The notes: generated by a model from the letters alone, not told the origin. 64,000 nt of DNA from Deltaproteobacteria bacterium (GCA_012517315.1 JAAYVE010000028.1:1-64000), one strand, 5' to 3'. Positions 1 through 8,545 are shown, numbered from the stretch's first letter. Numbers and translations are program-made.

Positions 1-222
1 CACCCTAGGGTGACAGTGCCCCGTGGCGCACACGGCGATCCCTGCCGTGAAATCCAAGAAGGTGTTCCCATCGGGGTCCCGGACCCAGACCCCGTCTCCG
101 GATTCGGCTACCAGAGGATAAATGCGGGTGTAGGAGGGGGATACGAACTCCTTGTCCACGGTGATCAGTTCCTTCGCCCTGGGACCGGGTAGGGAAGTCA
201 CGATGCGGGGGTGTCTTTTCAT
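1..222 (-). CDS. Class-III PLP aminotransferase (acetylornithine/4-aminobutyrate type), N-terminus only
   Basis: Partial gene: only the first 74 codons lie in the window and it runs off the left edge. The reading frame begins MKRHPRIVTSLPGPRAKEL and continues through DFTAGIAV and TGHCHPRV, which is the typical N-terminal region of fold-type I class-III aminotransferases (4-aminobutyrate or acetylornithine aminotransferase, especially the archaeal-like GabT branch). These are cytosolic pyridoxal-phosphate enzymes that move an omega-amino group to 2-oxoglutarate. The catalytic lysine and PLP-binding segments are beyond the edge, so substrate cannot be judged. The ATG is preceded by a strong GCAGGAGGAACC ribosome binding site. 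It lies 480 bp downstream of the CofD-like gene on the same strand and probably has its own promoter. Confidence 0.85.
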   Translation of the reverse strand, partial: MKRHPRIVTSLPGPRAKELITVDKEFVSPSYTRIYPLVAESGDGVWVRDPDGNTFLDFTAGIAVCATGHCHPRV

Positions 223-702
223 GGTTCCTCCTGCAGAAAAGGTACGCGAGGTGAGTGAGTAGCCGACAGAGAGGTCTCTCACAACCGGATGGAGGGCGGT
301 CCGCCATGACGGGTGAAGGAAGGGGCCGCCCATCCCGTGCTTCGGCCCGATCGTATGCATTTTATCACAGGATCCTCCATCGTGAGAAACCACGCAAACC
401 CATCAGGAAAGAGATGGCAGGGGAGGTATGGGCGCCGTCCCCTGCAGCTGGAAGGCCTGCCAGGGGGGAGAAAGGTGTTCGGAAGGGGATGGATCCGGCT
501 CAGAAGGGCAAAGCGCTGCGGCAGGATCAGGAGCTGTCCTCAGGCTGGACCCCATTTCCAGCAATCGCCCCGGGAGCAGGTCCAGAGTGAAGTTCGCATA
601 AGGCGGGATGGGGGAGGACCGGTCTATGGATGACAGGGAGGCGGTTTTGGATCCGGAATGGACCTTCATTGGAGGCTTCGGTTGGGACGAGCAAAGAAGA
701 TT
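223..702. other. Intergenic region, 480 bp, no recognised gene
   Basis: Short open frames exist on both strands but none has a convincing ribosome binding site or a recognisable product. The strand direction of the flanking genes implies that the promoter of the aminotransferase lies here; I could not pick a convincing -35/-10 pair. Confidence 0.5.
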
Positions 703-1905
703 TCACGTGAGAGACAGGAGGGCTTCCAGGAGAAGATCGGGGTCGAGGTAGGGGTGGCTTTTCTCCGTGACCAGCGGCACGTCCAGGATCTGGATTCCAA
801 GGTCCTGGATCCTGCGCAGGTGCAAGGGGGCGGGATAGTTGCCACCCTTTGAATCCAGGAGAATCGTGTTGAGGAGTGTGGTCGGTTCCGTCCGTCGGGA
901 GCAGTTCGCCTGGAGATAGTCCAGGAGGGTTCGCACCAGGTCGTAGAGGCCCATCCCCAGCTGCTCGGGGTCCTTGCCCAGGTTGGGAACATAGACCTTG
1001 GGGCGTTCCAGGGCTGCGACGGCATCGCCCACGCCTTTGGGGAGGGTGTTTGCAACGATGCTGGAATAGAAGCTGCCCATGGGATAGCAGATGAGGTGGG
1101 CTTCATGGATGCGGGCCTTCACCTTGTCCCGGATGTGGATTTCGGCGGGCCTTGGTTCCTCTGTTTCCCTGCTGATGAAGAGGCGCCGGATCGGGGATGG
1201 GATGGGAGGGGTTTCCTTCCCTGTGAAGAGATGCTGGCCCACCAGGACCGAGCCGTTTTCCAATTCCGCCACCAGGTGCAGGTCTTCGTTGACCACCGCG
1301 CAAACATCTCCACGCGCTTCCACCAGCTTGGAAAAGAGGTACACGACCGGATCCAGATGCCGGTCGTAGGCCAGGTATCCTCCCGTGAGAATCAGGTTTC
1401 CCACGCAGGCTCCCGAAGCATTGAAATGGTCGGGCATGTGGTCGGCGAAGACATGGAGGTGGCTCCGGACGATCTCCCGCATGGGATTGGGGATCCGGCG
1501 GATGAGGGGGTGGCGTCCGTCCAGGATGTGCTGCAGGACTTGGCGGGCTTCCCCGGCGAGAATCGTATCCGGAAGGCGATGGGCAAAGAGTTCGAAGATG
1601 GCGGGGTTTCCCCTCTCACCCTTGTCGGCTAGGGCCATGATGCGGTTGCGGATGTCCCCCACGGCGGGCATTTTGAAGGCCTTGCGCAGCGTTGCCGAGC
1701 TTCCCCCGGAATCAAAGGGGGTGACGATGTGGATGGAGTTGTGGGTGTATTCGATGAGCTTTTCGCTGAGGGTCCTCAAGGCTGTGCCTCCCGTGAAGAA
1801 GAGGACCCGGGGGCCGAGTTCGGGAGTCCGCCGGTAGAGAGCGAGCCTTCCCCGGTCGGGCAGGATCACAGACCGCGTGACACGGGCGGTGCGAATCATG
1901 GGCAT
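703..1905 (-). CDS. CofD/YvcK-family protein, GAK-system-like
   Basis: About 400 aa. The protein has an early FFTGGTAL glycine-rich turn, then VTPFDSGGSSATLR, AVGDIRNR, and later GSFYSSIV. These are hallmarks of the CofD/YvcK superfamily (2-phospho-L-lactate transferase for F420, or the YvcK/GlmR carbon-metabolism factor). The wording of the motifs and the length resemble the CofD-related proteins described with the GAK system (GAK-type ATP-grasp enzyme and XXXCH protein). I see none of the other GAK partners inside the window. Substrate and function are therefore unknown. Start chosen at ATG 1905 because GGAGAGGGTG lies just upstream; a TTG at 1941 would add 12 poorly supported residues. An F420 role is less likely because no other F420 genes are nearby. 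Confidence 0.7.
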   Translation of the reverse strand: MPMIRTARVTRSVILPDRGRLALYRRTPELGPRVLFFTGGTALRTLSEKLIEYTHNSIHIVTPFDSGGSSATLRKAFKMPAVGDIRNRIMALADKGERGNPAIFELFAHRLPDTILAGEARQVLQHILDGRHPLIRRIPNPMREIVRSHLHVFADHMPDHFNASGACVGNLILTGGYLAYDRHLDPVVYLFSKLVEARGDVCAVVNEDLHLVAELENGSVLVGQHLFTGKETPPIPSPIRRLFISRETEEPRPAEIHIRDKVKARIHEAHLICYPMGSFYSSIVANTLPKGVGDAVAALERPKVYVPNLGKDPEQLGMGLYDLVRTLLDYLQANCSRRTEPTTLLNTILLDSKGGNYPAPLHLRRIQDLGIQILDVPLVTEKSHPYLDPDLLLEALLSLT

Positions 1906-1989
1906 TCCCTCACCCTCTCCCTCCAGCCGGCCCCTTTTCAATTCGCGGCCGGGTTCTTCCTGACCCTGACAAATCGCAGGGGGACCCTG

Positions 1990-3351
1990 TCACTTCAAGC
2001 CGTACTTCTTGATTTTGTAGCGCAACATCCTCTCGCTGAGCCCCAGTTGCCGGGCCGCCTGGCTCTGGTTATACCCCGCCGCCTCCAGGGAGTCCCGGAT
2101 CATCCGGCGCTCCAGAGATTCCAACGCCTCTCTGAGGAGACCACCCTCTCCCTCCGCGCCGCCTTGCTCTTCGCACTCCACCTGGGGAAAAGGCAGGTCC
2201 TCCAACGAAATGACGGACCCCCGGGAGACCACTACGGCCCGCTCCATGATGTTTTCCAGTTCCCTCACATTGCCGGGGTAGTCGTATTTGAGGAGCAAGT
2301 CCCTCGCTTCCCGGCTCATGCCTTCCATGGGTTTGCGGTTTTCCCGGGCAAAGCGCTGGAGAAAATGGTCCAGGAGCACCGGGATGTCTTCCCGTCGTTC
2401 CCTCAGGGGGGGGATGTGCATGGTGACCACATTGATGCGGTAAAAGAGATCCTCCCGGAAAGAGCCCTCCTTCACCCGCAACTCCAGATCCTGGTGAGTG
2501 GCGCTCAGGATGCGGACATCCGCCTTGAGCGTCCTGTCCCCGCCCACCCGCTGGAACTCGCGCTCCTGCAGAAAGCGGAGCAGTTTCGCCTGGACCGGCA
2601 TGCTCAGTTCCCCGATCTCGTCCAGAAAAAGCGTTCCCCCGTCCGCCTGTTCGAACTTGCCGATGCGCCGCTGAACGGCACCCGTGAAGGCTCCCTTTTC
2701 ATGCCCGAACAGTTCGCTCTCCAGGAGCGTCTCGGGGATGGCCGCGCAGTTGACGGTGATGATGGGACGATCCGCTCTGGGACTCAGGCTGTGGATCAAC
2801 CTGGCGAAAAGCTCTTTCCCCGTCCCCGTCTCCCCCCGGATGAGAACGGTCGCCAGGCTGGGAGCGATCCGCCCGGCCAGGTTGATGAGTTCGGTCATCT
2901 TCCGGCTCCGGTGCCTGATGGTGTCGGAGGAGACCCCTTTCGCCTTCAGCTCATGGCGCAGCATTTGGTTTTCCCGGATCAGCCGGCGGCGATCGGCGAT
3001 GCGCGCGATGAGGATGGTCAATTCGTCCAGGTCTACAGGCTTGGTGATGTAGTCGGCGGCACCGGCCTTCATGGCGGCGACGGCGGTTTCGATGGTCCCG
3101 TAAGCGGTGATGATCACCGCATCGATCTCGGGATTGAGGCGCTTGGCCTCCCGGAGGACTTCGATTCCGTTCATGCCGGGGATCCGGTAATCGATGAGAA
3201 GGAGGTCGAAGGAACCTTGGGCCAGGAGTTCCAGGGCTTCCTCCCCCCTTTCGGCTTCGGCGATGCGGTGGCCCTCCTTCGCCAGGAAGTCCCCAAGCAT
3301 CTCCCGCTGGAAGCGTTCATCCTCAACGATGCAAATATCGAGGGAATTCAT
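1990..3351 (-). CDS. NtrC-family sigma-54 response regulator, ZraR-like
   Basis: 453 aa with the standard three-part layout. Receiver domain (about 1-120): acidic pocket near E10/D11, phosphoacceptor D54 in LLIDYRIPG, conserved K104. AAA+ domain (about 145-385): Walker A GETGTGKE at 173-180 and the sigma-54 contact loop GAFTGA at 220-225. The C-terminal Fis-type helix-turn-helix includes NQSQAARQLGLSERMLRYK. It would remodel sigma-54 RNA polymerase after phosphorylation. The start ATG at 3351 is chosen because the receiver begins there; in-frame DNA upstream overlaps the end of the kinase gene. The sensor kinase lies 55 bp upstream on the same strand. The divergent zraP-like gene carries a -24/-12 promoter, so it is the obvious target. 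Confidence 0.93.
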   Translation of the reverse strand: MNSLDICIVEDERFQREMLGDFLAKEGHRIAEAERGEEALELLAQGSFDLLLIDYRIPGMNGIEVLREAKRLNPEIDAVIITAYGTIETAVAAMKAGAADYITKPVDLDELTILIARIADRRRLIRENQMLRHELKAKGVSSDTIRHRSRKMTELINLAGRIAPSLATVLIRGETGTGKELFARLIHSLSPRADRPIITVNCAAIPETLLESELFGHEKGAFTGAVQRRIGKFEQADGGTLFLDEIGELSMPVQAKLLRFLQEREFQRVGGDRTLKADVRILSATHQDLELRVKEGSFREDLFYRINVVTMHIPPLRERREDIPVLLDHFLQRFARENRKPMEGMSREARDLLLKYDYPGNVRELENIMERAVVVSRGSVISLEDLPFPQVECEEQGGAEGEGGLLREALESLERRMIRDSLEAAGYNQSQAARQLGLSERMLRYKIKKYGLK

Positions 3352-3406
3352 GACAGCGGATCCCCGGGAAGGCTGGTTCGAAAAAGAGGCGTTCGGGCAG
3401 GCACCT

Positions 3407-5185
3407 TCATGCTTTCCCCTCTTCCTGCCTGGGGAGGAGAATTTCGAAGGTCGTTCCTTTCCCAGAGACACTCTCCGCGCGAATCTCTCCCCCGTGAGCC
3501 AGGACGATCTCCCGGGTGACGGCGAGGCCCAGCCCCGTGCCCTTATCCTTTGTGGTGAAAAACGGATCGAAAATTTGACCTTGCCGGGAGGCATCGATGC
3601 CGGGTCCCGTGTCCTCGATGCAGATGCTCACCCAGCTCTTCCCCAACTCGCGGCATGAGAGGGTCACCGCCCCACTCTCGGAAACGGCTTCCACCGCGTT
3701 GCGCAACACATTGAGCAGAGCCTGCTCCATTTTTCCGGCGTGCATGGAAACCCGCGGCAAAGGGGTACCCCAGTTCTTCTCGACGGTGACCCTCCTGAAC
3801 CCAGCCTCCGCCCGTGTGAGGAAAAGGACCCTCTCCAGCAGAGGTTCCAGCGGCTGATCCTTGAGTTCCATCCTGCTGCTTTGGGGTAAGGAGAGGAAGT
3901 CCTCCACGATACTGTTCAATCGCCTCACCTCGTCTCGGATGACCAGGGAAATCCGGTTGAATTCCTCCGCCTCCTTTGCGCCGGTGGGGGAGAATTCCCG
4001 CTGGAGCCGCTGGGCGGCAATGCTGATGGCGTTGAGAGGATTTCGGATCTCATGAGCCACTCCGGCCGCGAGGGTCCCCAGGGAGGAGAGGCGTTCCGCC
4101 CGGCGGAGTTGATCCTGCATGGCCTGCAATCTCCCGATGTGACGGTTTTGGGTCAAGTAAAGGATGGCCATAGCCACAAACCCGATGAGAACCATGACCC
4201 CCGTCCACAGAACGATGTGGCGGCGGTTTTTCGCAAGAAGCAAGTCCGTTCCCCGGGTTTCGATCCCTATTCGGGTGGTGCCGATGACCTTGCCGTCTTC
4301 GTGAAATGGAAAGGACATGCCCAGAAACCGGGTGTCACCCGCCTGCAGACAACGGCCGTCGAATGGTGGAGGGCGTTCCGGTTCCCCCGAACCGGGCCTG
4401 CAGTCCCTCAGTTCCAGTTCAGAAAGGCTTCCGGCCCGGACGAGGGTTTTTCCATCGGCGTTCTCCATGTGGAAATAGACCACGTCCCCCGTCGGTTGTG
4501 CTTCCTCCTCCAATGCGGACCGGATGGCGATCCTCCACACCCAGAATTGAAGGCCCCTGGTATCGAGAACCAGCACGACGGCCCCTTTGCCATCCTGCCT
4601 CGCGATTCCCACCGCACCGTCGGCGGCTTTGCCGCCTATGGCCTCCAGGAGGTGCACGGCGATCGTCCCCTTTCCTTCCGCAAGGGCTCTCATGCGGGGC
4701 AGGATTCCGGGGGGCAGGAAAGCCGCTTCAAGGGCGACGTTTCCCGGGTCCTCCAGGAAGACAATGTCCTTGAGGTTTTCCGATGCGGCCAATTCCGGCA
4801 GCGATTCCCGGAAACGGGGCTTTGTCCTGTCCTCTTCATCGATTTCCCGTGCAAGATGGAGGAGGCTATCGGCCAGGGATTCGTAAAGGCCAAAGGCTTC
4901 TTCGCCAGAGGGCGGCCCCCACGCCAATATCCCCGCTTCGCCAATCTCCGTGAAACGCCTGTATTTCTCAACGGCTGATTTTTCGATCAATTCCGCCACG
5001 TAGTGGGCTTTCGTTCGGAGTGCCTCCATGAGCAGCCCCTCAGTGCGCTTCAAGTCCAGCCTGCCCATAACGAAGAAGAGGGCCGCAAAAACGCAGAATG
5101 CGCAGATGACGGCCACCGGCTGGAGAAAAGGCCGCTGTGAACGCCACCCGGAAGGGAGGAAGGCATCGGCCCCTTTGGAGTTCAT
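3407..5185 (-). CDS. Membrane sensor histidine kinase, ZraS/NtrB-like
   Basis: 592 aa. Membrane segments at about residues 20-40 and 324-344 bracket a roughly 280-residue periplasmic sensor region with no clear known fold by eye. The cytoplasmic part has a dimerisation box with H378 in VAHEIRNPL, then the ATPase motifs NVLRNAVEA (N box), EDTGPGID (G1), FDPFFTTKDKGTGLGL (F and G2). It should autophosphorylate and pass phosphate to the downstream regulator. Gene order, architecture and the divergent LTxxQ protein gene match ZraSR-type envelope/metal stress systems. The sensor domain is longer than that of E. coli ZraS, so the signal need not be zinc. The start ATG has AAAAGGAACAC upstream. Confidence 0.92.
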   Translation of the reverse strand: MNSKGADAFLPSGWRSQRPFLQPVAVICAFCVFAALFFVMGRLDLKRTEGLLMEALRTKAHYVAELIEKSAVEKYRRFTEIGEAGILAWGPPSGEEAFGLYESLADSLLHLAREIDEEDRTKPRFRESLPELAASENLKDIVFLEDPGNVALEAAFLPPGILPRMRALAEGKGTIAVHLLEAIGGKAADGAVGIARQDGKGAVVLVLDTRGLQFWVWRIAIRSALEEEAQPTGDVVYFHMENADGKTLVRAGSLSELELRDCRPGSGEPERPPPFDGRCLQAGDTRFLGMSFPFHEDGKVIGTTRIGIETRGTDLLLAKNRRHIVLWTGVMVLIGFVAMAILYLTQNRHIGRLQAMQDQLRRAERLSSLGTLAAGVAHEIRNPLNAISIAAQRLQREFSPTGAKEAEEFNRISLVIRDEVRRLNSIVEDFLSLPQSSRMELKDQPLEPLLERVLFLTRAEAGFRRVTVEKNWGTPLPRVSMHAGKMEQALLNVLRNAVEAVSESGAVTLSCRELGKSWVSICIEDTGPGIDASRQGQIFDPFFTTKDKGTGLGLAVTREIVLAHGGEIRAESVSGKGTTFEILLPRQEEGKA

Positions 5186-5376
5186 GTGTTCCTTTTCCTG
5201 GAGTGGGCGATGAACGGTCGATTCCTGCCAAAGGACTTATCGTTCGCCAGTGTCCCCTCGATATGATCAATGCATATAGCAGATGGCTCCGTTACACTTC
5301 AATGGCAACGATTCAGAAAGGGGCCGAGGTTTCGGATAGCCCTTGCCTTGCCACCCTGAGGATTCCCTTTCCCCCC

Positions 5377-5487
5377 TCGACATTTCTCCCGAGTGGCCAG
5401 AAGAATCCGACATCCAGTGTCGAACCCACAATAGTTTGTTTTTAAACGAATAATTTCGATTTTGCCCATGAGCGGTTCGACATTTCT
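5377..5487 (+). promoter_or_regulatory. Candidate activator-binding repeats (UAS) upstream of the -24/-12 promoter
   Basis: The 11-base word TCGACATTTCT occurs at 5377-5387 and again at 5477-5487, exactly 100 bp apart. Between them, 5410-5424 is a perfect CGACA-N5-TGTCG inverted repeat sharing the CGACAT core. All three lie 105-230 bp upstream of the sigma-54 promoter, the usual distance for enhancer sites of NtrC-family activators. Binding by the adjacent ZraR-like regulator is inference. Confidence 0.5.
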
Positions 5488-5591
5488 TGCCGCATTCTTT
5501 GGCAGATGCAGGGATGCCGAACGCAGGGAACGAAACTGGGAACCTCGAGTCTCTTGGCCGTTACGGGTTCGACGGGAGCGGGAACCCCAGG

Positions 5592-5606
5592 TGGCATGGA
5601 TGTTGC
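5592..5606 (+). promoter_or_regulatory. Sigma-54 (-24/-12) promoter of the zraP-like gene
   Basis: TGGCATGGATGTTGC matches the consensus TGGCAC-N5-TTGC at every defined position except one (T for C at position 6). It has the invariant GG and GC with exactly 10 bases between them. Transcription would begin near 5617, giving a leader of about 55 nt before the ATG at 5674. The neighbouring regulator carries GAFTGA, which fits. Confidence 0.75.
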
Positions 5607-5673
5607 CCTCACTGTCGGTTGCGGTGGCGAGTGGTTGCGACCGCCGGAAGCATCACAACAGGGAGGTCAGGAA

Positions 5674-6132
5674 ATGAAAAAGTGGAGTGTGTTGATTGTG
5701 GCGTTGGTTTTCACGGCATCCAGTGCGTGGGCATTTCGTGGTGGTTGTGGCGCTGGACCGGGTTTAGGGAGCTGGATGAGCCCCTATCTTTCCAGTGAGC
5801 TGGACCTGACGGAAGACCAGAAGGCCCAGTTGCAGGCGAAGGAGGAGGCGTTGCAAACGGAGGTCAATCCCTTGCGCGATGAACTGTTCAGCAAGCGGAT
5901 GGAACTGAGGAGTCTCTGGACCCAGAACCCAATCGACGAGGCGAAGATCCTCGCAAAACAGAAGGAAATCCAGACGATTCAGAATCAGATTCAGGACAAG
6001 GTGACCCTCCACCGCCTGGAATGTCGGCAACTGCTGACCGCTGAGCAGCGGGAAAAGCTCGGGACCCTCCAAGGCCAGGGCAAGGGCTGGGGACGGCACC
6101 GAGGGATGAGGGGGAACTGCCCCAACAGGTAA
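5674..6132 (+). CDS. Periplasmic Spy/CpxP/ZraP-family LTxxQ protein
   Basis: 152 aa. An N-terminal signal peptide (MKKWSV, hydrophobic core, SSAWA cleavage region) is followed by an all-helical, highly charged domain with two LTxxQ motifs (LTEDQ and LTAEQ). This is the signature of the Spy/CpxP/ZraP group of periplasmic chaperones and stress sensors. The region after cleavage is rich in glycine and cysteine (FRGGCGAGPG) and the tail is basic. ZraP proteins bind zinc and feed back on ZraS, and this gene sits divergent to a ZraSR-like pair. GGGAGGTCAGGA precedes the chosen ATG; an in-frame upstream extension would lie across the -24/-12 promoter and lacks a signal peptide. An OB-fold-like gene follows after 27 bp. 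Confidence 0.87.
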   Translation: MKKWSVLIVALVFTASSAWAFRGGCGAGPGLGSWMSPYLSSELDLTEDQKAQLQAKEEALQTEVNPLRDELFSKRMELRSLWTQNPIDEAKILAKQKEIQTIQNQIQDKVTLHRLECRQLLTAEQREKLGTLQGQGKGWGRHRGMRGNCPNR

Positions 6133-6159
6133 TGGAGCGAATACGGAGAAGGAATCGCC

Positions 6160-6615
6160 ATGAAAACCATCAAAGCTTTAGTTGCTGTCACCGTGGTGTT
6201 GAGCCTCCTTGGAGCATCCCATGCTTTCGCACAGGGAAGGATGAGGGGTCGGGGAGGGGACGGGTGGAGTGCTGGGGGCCCTTACAACCGGATGTACAAT
6301 CCCGGCACTGTTGAAACGATTCAAGGAGAGGTTTTGGATGTGAACCGAACGGCCTCAATGCGGGGAATGTCCACGGCGGTGGTCTTGACGCTCAAGACCG
6401 ACAAGGAGAGCATTCCCGTCCATCTAGGGCCTTCCTGGTTCTTCAGCGATAAGGGGATCCCCGTGCGCGCCGGGGATTCTATCCAGGTGACAGGGTCACG
6501 GGTGAATTTCGACGGAAAGCCGGCGATCCTCGCAGCCAAGGTGAAAAAGGGTAGTGAGGTCATGGAGCTTCGGGACGCGAACGGCGTTCCCGCCTGGAGC
6601 GGACGGAGGCGCTAG
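6160..6615 (+). CDS. Secreted OB-fold-like small protein
   Basis: 151 aa with a clear signal peptide (hydrophobic run from residue 5, cleavage near SHAFA). The mature part has a Gly/Arg-rich stretch and then an apparent small beta-barrel: GTVETIQGEVLDVN, a central VHLGPSWFFSD, then GDSIQVTGSRVNFDGKPAILAAKV. This pattern is seen in periplasmic nickel/OB-fold-like domain proteins (YdeI-related and magnetosome MamS-like families). It follows the LTxxQ gene by 27 bp with its own GGAGAAGG site, so it is probably co-transcribed from the sigma-54 promoter and part of the same stress response. The exact ligand is unknown. Confidence 0.75.
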   Translation: MKTIKALVAVTVVLSLLGASHAFAQGRMRGRGGDGWSAGGPYNRMYNPGTVETIQGEVLDVNRTASMRGMSTAVVLTLKTDKESIPVHLGPSWFFSDKGIPVRAGDSIQVTGSRVNFDGKPAILAAKVKKGSEVMELRDANGVPAWSGRRR

Positions 6616-6683
6616 GGGACTCTCTTGAAGCCTGCCTTTGCGTTATGACCCGTTTCGCTTCAGTAGTCGATGATCTGCAAAAC

Positions 6684-6731
6684 GGGAACGGTTCCGTTCC
6701 CTTGACGGACGGCGGCCAACCCGGCCGCCGT
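6684..6731. terminator. Two tandem GC-rich hairpins downstream of the stress operon
   Basis: Hairpin 1 at 6684-6701 has a 7-bp stem (GGGAACG/CGTTCCC). Hairpin 2 at 6709-6731 has a 9-bp stem (ACGGCGGCC/GGCCGCCGT) with loop AACCC. No T-run follows either, so a canonical intrinsic terminator is not certain. The position, about 70 bp after the last stop codon, suits transcript-end or mRNA-protection structures. Confidence 0.4.
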
Positions 6732-7219
6732 ACTCCTTCGAAGACGCCTCCCGCCTCATGCAAGTCCGGACCTACACTATGACACGGATGTCTTGCCGAA
6801 ACCTTCCGCGATGCGACTGAAGGGGATGCCCGATTCCCTTCGCTGAGTGATGCATTTCCCTCTTGGTCCACAAGTCTTCTCACTCATTACCGGCCGGTGA
6901 AAGACCCGCTGTTGTGGGTGGCGCCGGGGCACTTGCCCGTGGGGAGGAATCCTGCTAACATCCCCCCCAACTCTCCAAAGAGGGGTTTTAGGTTGCCGAG
7001 CGCATGCCCACTGAGCAGTCTGGTTTCAACCTCTCCCGGGGACGCCCGGGGGACGCGCGGGTGAGTTCCTCTCTCACAGACGACTCTCCGGAATTCGCTG
7101 CAGCAGTTGTGAAAACTCGGAATCCTTTCAGGGGTCTTTGGAACGGAGAGGAAACGCCGCAGGCTTTCCCCGCCGGGGGTGCCACAAATACACGCCGATT
7201 GCCGCGAGGAGACCGCATC
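6732..7219. other. Intergenic region before the glycolysis cluster
   Basis: No convincing gene. Frames open through here run into the phosphofructokinase frame or antisense to it, but lack a ribosome binding site and family similarity. It presumably holds the promoter of the downstream cluster. Confidence 0.5.
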
Positions 7220-8506
7220 ATGGACGGAAACGATCTCGACTTCAGCATCGATCGCCTGGGGGAATGCCGGATTCCTTCGCCCATGGCCATTGCACATTTC
7301 GTGGAGGATGATGAGCGCATTTTGTATCACCACGACGCGAAAATCGTCCAGGCGTTTTTCAGTGCGGGCAAACAGCCTCCCTTTTTCGAGAAGGCGGGTC
7401 CCAGGGAGAAGATCTACTTCGACCCATGCAAACTCAAGTGCGGTATCGTCACCTGCGGGGGGATCTGCCCCGGCTTGAATGATGTCATACGGGCCATTGT
7501 CATGAGCCTTTTCCACCATTACGGAGTCCAGCACGTCTTCGGGTTTCGCTACGGATACGAAGGGCTTACCTACCGCCACAAACACATGCCCCTGGAATTG
7601 ACTCCCAAGTCCGTGGCCCGGATCCACGAGCAGGGGGGGACGATTCTCGGTTCGTCACGAGGACCGCAGGACGTCGGGGAAATGGTGGACACCTTGGAAC
7701 GTATGAACGTGGGAATGCTTTTCACCATCGGGGGAGACGGGACACTCCGGGGAGCCCAGGCCATAGCCCGCGAGATCGCCGCCCGAGGACTCAGGATCGC
7801 CGTCATCGGGGTTCCTAAGACCATTGATAACGACATCTCCTGCGTCCAGCGGTCGTTTGGGTTTGAGACGGCCGTGACGGAAGCGGGGGAGGCCATCGTT
7901 TCCGCACACACGGAAGCCACCGGGGCCCGCAACGGCGTCGGCCTGGTGAAGCTCATGGGAAGGGAATCGGGATTCATCGCCGCCTACGCCGCCCTTGCCT
8001 ACAATGATGTGAACGTTTGCCTGGTCCCCGAGGTTCCCTTCACTTTGGAGGGATTCCTGAAGATGCTGGAGGAGAGACTGGAGAGGAAGGGGCACGCCGT
8101 CATCGTGGCTGCGGAAGGAGCGGGGCAGGACTTGCTGCACAAGACGGGGGAGCGGGATGCTTCCGGCAATGTGCGGCTGGGAGACATCGGCCTCTTTCTT
8201 CGTGAACGGATCAGCGCCTATTTCAAGGGGGTCGGCAAAGAGATCAACCTCAAGTACATTGATCCCAGCTACACCATCCGGAGTGTTCCGGCCAATGCCC
8301 ACGATTCCGCCTTTTGCCTGATGCTTGGCCACAACGCCGTCCACGCGGGTATGTCCGGTAGAACGAATATGCTGGTGGGGGACTGGGGAGGAGACTTCAC
8401 TCACGTGCCTATTTCCAAGGCGGTGGCCAAGCGAAAGCGAATCGATCCGCAAGGCTGGCTGTGGAGAACGGTTCTCGCCTCCACGGGGCAGCCCATGGAC
8501 ATGTAA
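7220..8506 (+). CDS. pfkA: ATP-dependent 6-phosphofructokinase, plant/trypanosome-like group
   Basis: 428 aa; phosphorylates fructose 6-phosphate in glycolysis. The sequence CGGICPGLND near residue 79 opens the nucleotide site. GGDGT at 171-175 carries glycine where PPi-dependent enzymes carry aspartate, which indicates ATP use. PKTIDND at 199-205 carries the lysine typical of PPi-type and of the plant/trypanosome ATP-type enzymes, and supplies the catalytic aspartate. The MGRESGF motif for sugar-phosphate binding is also present. Length and an N-terminal extension of about 70 residues fit this long group, not the 320-aa E. coli type. The ATG at 7220 has GAGGAGA upstream; an in-frame ATG 72 codons earlier lacks support. 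Pyruvate kinase follows after 39 bp. Confidence 0.9.
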   Translation: MDGNDLDFSIDRLGECRIPSPMAIAHFVEDDERILYHHDAKIVQAFFSAGKQPPFFEKAGPREKIYFDPCKLKCGIVTCGGICPGLNDVIRAIVMSLFHHYGVQHVFGFRYGYEGLTYRHKHMPLELTPKSVARIHEQGGTILGSSRGPQDVGEMVDTLERMNVGMLFTIGGDGTLRGAQAIAREIAARGLRIAVIGVPKTIDNDISCVQRSFGFETAVTEAGEAIVSAHTEATGARNGVGLVKLMGRESGFIAAYAALAYNDVNVCLVPEVPFTLEGFLKMLEERLERKGHAVIVAAEGAGQDLLHKTGERDASGNVRLGDIGLFLRERISAYFKGVGKEINLKYIDPSYTIRSVPANAHDSAFCLMLGHNAVHAGMSGRTNMLVGDWGGDFTHVPISKAVAKRKRIDPQGWLWRTVLASTGQPMDM

Positions 8507-8545
8507 CTCCCTTGTTCGAGAAAAATCTTACTGGAGCAACATCAC

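Noticed and set aside
1729-3519. Long plus-strand open frame (about 596 codons) opposite the CofD-like and response-regulator genes
   Set aside because: It is antisense to two well-supported genes, has no family similarity and no ribosome site; such frames are common in GC-rich DNA.
6887-7627. Minus-strand frame (246 codons) across the pfk start
   Set aside because: It overlaps the conserved pfk coding region and shows no family features.
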